A stretch of DNA of 9,602 nt from Chloroflexota bacterium. GTDB taxonomy: Bacteria; Chloroflexota; Limnocylindria; Limnocylindrales; Limnocylindraceae. A program made the position numbers and the translations under genes. The notes under the pieces are model-generated. The model ran no database searches. It was not told the origin of the DNA and was given only the letters and a program-made list of their open reading frames with translations. Location: NCBI GenBank assembly GCA_947483025.1, contig CANKMK010000014.1, positions 1 through 9,602 on the forward strand, in the 5' to 3' direction. Of this stretch, positions 6,548-9,602 are shown in pieces; position 1 is the first letter of the stretch, and each line of letters starts with the position of its first letter.

Positions 6548-6556
6548 TGATACTCT
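6548..6556 (+). promoter_or_regulatory. Candidate extended -10 promoter of the M23 peptidase gene
   Basis: TGATACTCT, just after the pepA stop codon, has the TGnTANNNT form of an extended -10 element. It would give a 5' leader of about 20-23 bases carrying the strong AGGAGGT site (6573-6579). No -35 is evident. It would let the M23/glgC genes be transcribed apart from pepA. Confidence 0.35.
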
Positions 6557-6584
6557 TCCCGTAGCGGAGGAGAGGAGGTCACAC

Positions 6585-8033
6585 ATGGAGCACTCGCCTG
6601 CGCCGACGCACCGCACACGCAGCTGGCGCGCCCGAATTGGCGTCCTGCTCACCATCCCCCTCCTTATTGTTGGCCTCGGTCTGGCACAGGCCGGACCGGT
6701 TCGCGGCGACCCCCTCGATGACGCCCTTGCCCAGCAGAAGGCGCTCGCCGCGCAACTCGCCGCCCAGCAGAAGGCCCTTGACGCACTGATCGCACAGCAG
6801 GGCGCCCTCACCGCCCAGCTGGCCTCAACGAGCGCAGCCCTTGCGAAAAACACCGCAACACTCACGAGCATCACGGCACAGGTCGCGCAGCTTTCAGCCG
6901 CCGTTCAACAGGCACAGGTTGGCTTGAACAAGCTCAATGCGGCAGTGAATGCACTGGACGCAGAGATCAGTCGACTGGTGAAGGCGCAACAGGCGAAAGC
7001 CCGTGATCTTGCAGCACGACAGGCAATCTTGGCCTCGCGCATCCGTGAGGCGTATATCACCGACCAGACGCCACCGCTGTGGGTCTTGCTCTCTGGGCAA
7101 AGCTTTACAGACATCCTGCTCGACATTGCCGGATTCAACGCACTTGGCGCAGAAGATGTGAAGCTCGCGGACGGCATCAGTCGTGACGCGGCACGCCTCG
7201 CCGAGATCGAAGATCAGGTGCGTGCCAACCGCGCCGAAACAGAGAAGCTGCGCGTTGCTGCCGCGAAGCAGAAGGCGGCGCTCGACAAGCAGGTCTCGCT
7301 CCTCAACGCTGCAAAGGCACGACTTGCCACCGCGATCGCCGCACAAAAGAAGGCGATCGCCGCACAGAAGGTTGCGATGGACAAGGTGATCGCTGACAAG
7401 AAGAAGCTCGCCGCCGCCGTCGCTGCGCTGAAGGCCGAAGAGGCGCGCGTGACCGCAACGGTGAACGCACTCCTCAAGGGGCAGTTCGGCTCTGGCCTCC
7501 CGACCGTCTACCAGGGTGGTTGGACATGGCCGATCGTGCATAACGGATCAGGCTTCGTGAAGCCGGTTGGCGGCAGTCGTCCGTACATCTCACAAAAGTT
7601 TGGTTGCGTGAGCTGGCCAATTTATCCGAGGAGCTCATCTTGTCCAAAGGGGTACCCATACCTTCACAACGGCGTTGACATTGCCGCTGCACCAGGCACG
7701 CCAATCTATGCGGCTGCTGCAGGCAAGGTGATGATTGCCGGCACCTGTAGCTATTGCGTTGTTTGGAAGGGGATGCGTCCACTTGCCTGGATCTGGATCG
7801 CCCACTCGAAGACGATGGTCTCTATTTACGGGCACATCGGTGATGGAAAGGTCTCCAGTCAGCCGAAGTGGCGCGTGCAGGCGGGCGACATCGTGGCCGC
7901 AGGACAGCTCATCGCGTTTGTTGGCTCAACGGGGAACGTAACGGGACCCCACCTGCATCTCTCTCTCTTGCAGAGTGGCAAATACGTCTGTATTCAGAAG
8001 TACCTACCCGGAGGAGCCTGCTCTGCGTACTGA
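6585..8033 (+). CDS. Secreted coiled-coil M23 metallopeptidase (EnvC/NlpD-like peptidoglycan hydrolase)
   Basis: A 482-residue exported protein. Residues 1-36 form a signal peptide or membrane anchor: an Arg-rich start, then a hydrophobic stretch at 19-36 ending in Ala-rich sequence. Residues 45-157 and 190-298 are long coiled coils rich in Ala, Gln and Lys, separated by [16 protein letters not shown] (165-180), a hinge also seen in EnvC/PcsB-type proteins. The C-terminal M23 domain (about 355-470) has its zinc-site residues: His361 and Asp365 in HNGVD, His417 in YGHI, and His456/His458 in GPHLHLS. It should therefore be an active endopeptidase cutting peptidoglycan cross-bridges, perhaps during division. 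Six cysteines lie in or near the domain (341, 353, 388, 391, 469, 478). The ATG at 6585 has a strong AGGAGGT five bases upstream; longer readings would overlap pepA. Confidence 0.9.
   Translation: MEHSPAPTHRTRSWRARIGVLLTIPLLIVGLGLAQAGPVRGDPLDDALAQQKALAAQLAAQQKALDALIAQQGALTAQLASTSAALAKNTATLTSITAQVAQLSAAVQQAQVGLNKLNAAVNALDAEISRLVKAQQAKARDLAARQAILASRIREAYITDQTPPLWVLLSGQSFTDILLDIAGFNALGAEDVKLADGISRDAARLAEIEDQVRANRAETEKLRVAAAKQKAALDKQVSLLNAAKARLATAIAAQKKAIAAQKVAMDKVIADKKKLAAAVAALKAEEARVTATVNALLKGQFGSGLPTVYQGGWTWPIVHNGSGFVKPVGGSRPYISQKFGCVSWPIYPRSSSCPKGYPYLHNGVDIAAAPGTPIYAAAAGKVMIAGTCSYCVVWKGMRPLAWIWIAHSKTMVSIYGHIGDGKVSSQPKWRVQAGDIVAAGQLIAFVGSTGNVTGPHLHLSLLQSGKYVCIQKYLPGGACSAY
7332..7373 (+). repeat. 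Tandem 21-base repeat inside the M23 coiled coil
   Basis: Two near-identical 21-base units (7332-7352 and 7353-7373) encode AIAAQKK and AIAAQKV, one heptad each. They match the heptad repeat of the coiled coil and suggest recent local duplication. Each unit begins with GCGATCGC. Confidence 0.6.
8010..8016 (+). promoter_or_regulatory. Shine-Dalgarno site deciding the glgC start
   Basis: GGAGGAG lies within the last codons of the M23 gene, six bases before an in-frame CTG at 8023. No ATG, GTG or TTG in the glgC frame follows it at a usable distance, so this site is the main argument for a CTG start. Confidence 0.65.
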
Positions 8034-9315
8034 TCGCACCGTTGCGGTGATCCTTGCTGGGGGCGAAGGGAACCGACTCGGTGTGCTCTCGGGGGTCCGT
8101 GCCAAGCCCGCCGTACCATTCGGTGGCAAGTACCGAATCATTGACTTCACCCTCTCAAACTGCGTCAACAGCGGCATCGATGACGTGCTCGTACTCACGC
8201 AGTACAACCCTCGGTCGCTGACCGACCACATTGGTCGCGGGCGCGCGTGGGATCTCGACCGCACGATCGGCGGCGTACGCCTCCTACAGCCGCAAGTTGG
8301 CCGCGGCAACACCGCGAACTGGTACAGCGGCACGGCGGATGCGGTGCTCCAGAATCTTCGTGAGGTTGTGGCGAGCGGCGCGGACACCGTCCTCGTGCTC
8401 GCCGGCGATCACATCTACAAGATGGATTACGAGCGCTTCCTCACCGCCCACCGACGCAGTGGCGCCGACGTGACCGTCTCGGTGCGCGAGGTGAGCCTCG
8501 ATGATGCGCGCCGCATGGGGGTCGTTGACACAGACGAGCGGAGCCGCATCACGGGCTTCCAAGAGAAGCCGAAGCGGCCCACCAGTCGCCTCGCCAGCAT
8601 GGGGATCTACGCCTTCAGCACCGATGCGCTGGCCGCGTGGCTCGACGAGGCTCGCCCCGACTTCGGCGCCGACGTGTTGCCCGCCATGGTCGCGGGCGGC
8701 GCAAAGGTGATGGCCCACCGCTTCCGCGGCTACTGGCAGGACGTGGGGACCCTCCCCGCATACTTCGACGCGAACATGGCCCTCCTTGAGGCGAAACCAG
8801 AGCTCGACCTCTACGAGCGCGATTGGTTGATCCTTACCCGCTCCGAGGAGCGCGCCCCCGCGCGCATCGGTGCCGACGCCCGGGTCGAGCGTTCGATGAT
8901 TTCGCACGGCTGTGTGATCGAGGGGATCGTGGAGCGCAGCGTCCTGTCGCCAGGTGTGCACGTTGGACGTGGCGCAATCGTGCGCGACAGCATCGTGATG
9001 TTTGATGCTGTGATTGGTCCAGGCGCCGTCATCGATCACGCCATCATCGACAAAGAGGTGCGCATCGGTCGCGACGCACAGGTCGGCGTTGGTGAGCTGC
9101 CAGGTGTACCGAACCGTGCGAATCCTGAAATGCTCGCGACTGGACTCGTCGTTATCGGTAAGCAGGCAGAGGTTCCCGAAGGTGCATCTGTTGGCCGCAA
9201 CGTGCTGGTGGATGCCGAGGCGAGTCCGAGCGATTGGTCTGACTCTGGCAGCGTGAAGGCCGGTGCAACGATCAAGGCTGGGCGCACCTGGAACCAGCGC
9301 CGCACGGCGCGGTAG
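8023..9315 (+). CDS. glgC: Glucose-1-phosphate adenylyltransferase (ADP-glucose pyrophosphorylase)
   Basis: This enzyme makes ADP-glucose from ATP and glucose-1-phosphate, the committed step of bacterial glycogen synthesis. Taking CTG at 8023 as start gives 430 residues, the usual size. The nucleotidyltransferase domain has [12 protein letters not shown] (8-19), [17 protein letters not shown] (26-42), the metal-binding AGDH (127-130), FQEKP (179-183) and YWQDVGT (237-243). A left-handed beta-helix of hexapeptide repeats follows from about residue 280. The start is chosen because GGAGGAG at 8010-8016 lies six bases before the CTG and gives an N-terminus of normal length. The only other in-frame candidate is GTG at 7975, which has no Shine-Dalgarno and would add 16 residues overlapping the M23 gene. 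The chosen start overlaps that gene by 11 bases, consistent with coupled translation. Function is very sure, start less so. Confidence 0.94.
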   Translation: MRTDRTVAVILAGGEGNRLGVLSGVRAKPAVPFGGKYRIIDFTLSNCVNSGIDDVLVLTQYNPRSLTDHIGRGRAWDLDRTIGGVRLLQPQVGRGNTANWYSGTADAVLQNLREVVASGADTVLVLAGDHIYKMDYERFLTAHRRSGADVTVSVREVSLDDARRMGVVDTDERSRITGFQEKPKRPTSRLASMGIYAFSTDALAAWLDEARPDFGADVLPAMVAGGAKVMAHRFRGYWQDVGTLPAYFDANMALLEAKPELDLYERDWLILTRSEERAPARIGADARVERSMISHGCVIEGIVERSVLSPGVHVGRGAIVRDSIVMFDAVIGPGAVIDHAIIDKEVRIGRDAQVGVGELPGVPNRANPEMLATGLVVIGKQAEVPEGASVGRNVLVDAEASPSDWSDSGSVKAGATIKAGRTWNQRRTAR

Positions 9316-9319
9316 TCAC

Positions 9320-9602
9320 GTGACACTCCTGAAGGTCGCAGCGATTCCGGCGCTGCTTGAACGACTTGGGGTTGTGGTGCCCGAGCCGCACCGTCGCGAC
9401 GATGCAACCGTGTGGGACTTGGAGCTCGACGGAGAGCGTCGACGTGCGCTCCGGCTCTCACTCATTCACGATGCGCGACCGGGCGGCGTCATTGTGGTGT
9501 GGGCGCATTTGGCGCCACCACTCGGCGACGGCTTGCGTAAGGCGTATCGCCGACTCTTGGAGTGGAACGACAAGTACCTCTTTGCAAAGTTCGGCATTGC
9601 CG
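9320..9602 (+). CDS. Possible YbjN-like (type III secretion chaperone-fold) protein, N-terminal part (cut by window edge)
   Basis: An open reading frame beginning with GTG at 9320, four bases after the glgC stop, stays open to the window end and gives 94 residues. The start reads M-T-L-L-K-V-A-A-I-P-A-L-L-E-R-L-G. Alternating hydrophobic strands follow (VWDLEL near 32-37, LRLSLI near 46-51, GVIVVWAHL near 57-65), then a helix and LLEWNDKYLFAKFGI at about 79-93. A Leu-x-x-x-Asn...x-Ala-Lys-Phe-Gly ending like this occurs in YbjN-type proteins, but I hold the family name only tentatively. There is no strong Shine-Dalgarno, so it probably depends on translation of glgC. No catalytic motif is visible in the part present. 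Confidence 0.55.
   Translation, partial: MTLLKVAAIPALLERLGVVVPEPHRRDDATVWDLELDGERRRALRLSLIHDARPGGVIVVWAHLAPPLGDGLRKAYRRLLEWNDKYLFAKFGIA

Noticed and set aside
6459..6584. Longer start (ATG at 6459) for the M23 gene
   Set aside because: It overlaps pepA by 86 bases, lacks a ribosome site and would put 42 residues before a good signal peptide; ATG at 6585 has a strong AGGAGGT.
1561..7360. Five copies of GCGATCGC (1561, 5652, 5918, 7332, 7353), resembling the cyanobacterial HIP1 octamer
   Set aside because: Two are in one tandem repeat and the rest fit the GC-rich Ala-Ile-Ala or Arg-Asp-Arg codon usage. The count is too small to claim enrichment without a genome-wide test.
7190..7480. Coiled-coil repeats considered as a possible CRISPR or regulatory repeat
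   Set aside because: The repeats are in the reading frame, encode heptads and have no spacer structure.
6894..7541. 215-residue minus-strand frame opposite the M23 coiled coil
   Set aside because: The Leu/Cys/Arg-rich composition follows from the complementary Gln/Lys/Ala codons; no independent support.
8284..9039. 251-residue minus-strand frame opposite glgC
   Set aside because: His- and Arg-rich with no recognisable motif, fully antisense to a firmly identified gene.

Overview
The window is gene-dense, high-GC bacterial DNA. Ten protein genes cover almost all of it and the longest intergenic gap is 61 bases. No stretch of 300 bases lacks a gene. I saw no tRNA, rRNA, CRISPR array or insertion sequence. 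The gene mix, high GC, very short gaps and frequent GTG starts suggest a streamlined free-living bacterium. My best guess is Chloroflexota (Limnocylindria or Thermomicrobia type), with Actinomycetota as the alternative. This is an impression from protein style, not a phylogenetic result.

Left part, minus strand (1-1460): an operon read right to left. It encodes a small NYN/PIN-type nuclease with an Arg/Gly/Pro-rich tail, then a small membrane protein with a four-cysteine zinc ribbon, then the N-terminal half of a CcsA/ResC-type cytochrome c biogenesis protein that runs off the left edge. The last two are separated only by a stop codon followed at once by an in-frame GTG.

Centre left (1467-3932): a HAD-IIA sugar/phosphoglycolate-type phosphatase starts only 6 bases from the divergent nuclease gene. 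It overlaps by 8 bases a gene for a probable two-domain arrestin-fold protein. That gene converges on a LysE-type exporter with stop codons sharing bases, and a duplicated 12-base palindrome flanks the junction.

Right part, plus strand (3994-9602): an NDUFA9-like NAD(P)-binding protein, a complete M17 leucyl aminopeptidase, a secreted coiled-coil M23 peptidoglycan hydrolase, ADP-glucose pyrophosphorylase (glgC, apparently starting with CTG), and the start of a possible YbjN-like protein. Tight spacing suggests one or two transcription units; a candidate extended -10 element lies before the M23 gene.

The functions are mostly housekeeping: cytochrome maturation, metabolite phosphatase, export, peptide turnover, wall remodelling and glycogen synthesis. 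I found no clear new defence or mobile system. The more unusual signals are in gene expression: two likely leaderless starts with the same TANNAT-N6-ATG layout, a divergent gene pair whose expression signals lie inside each other's coding starts, a CTG start, and the palindromes at the convergent junction.
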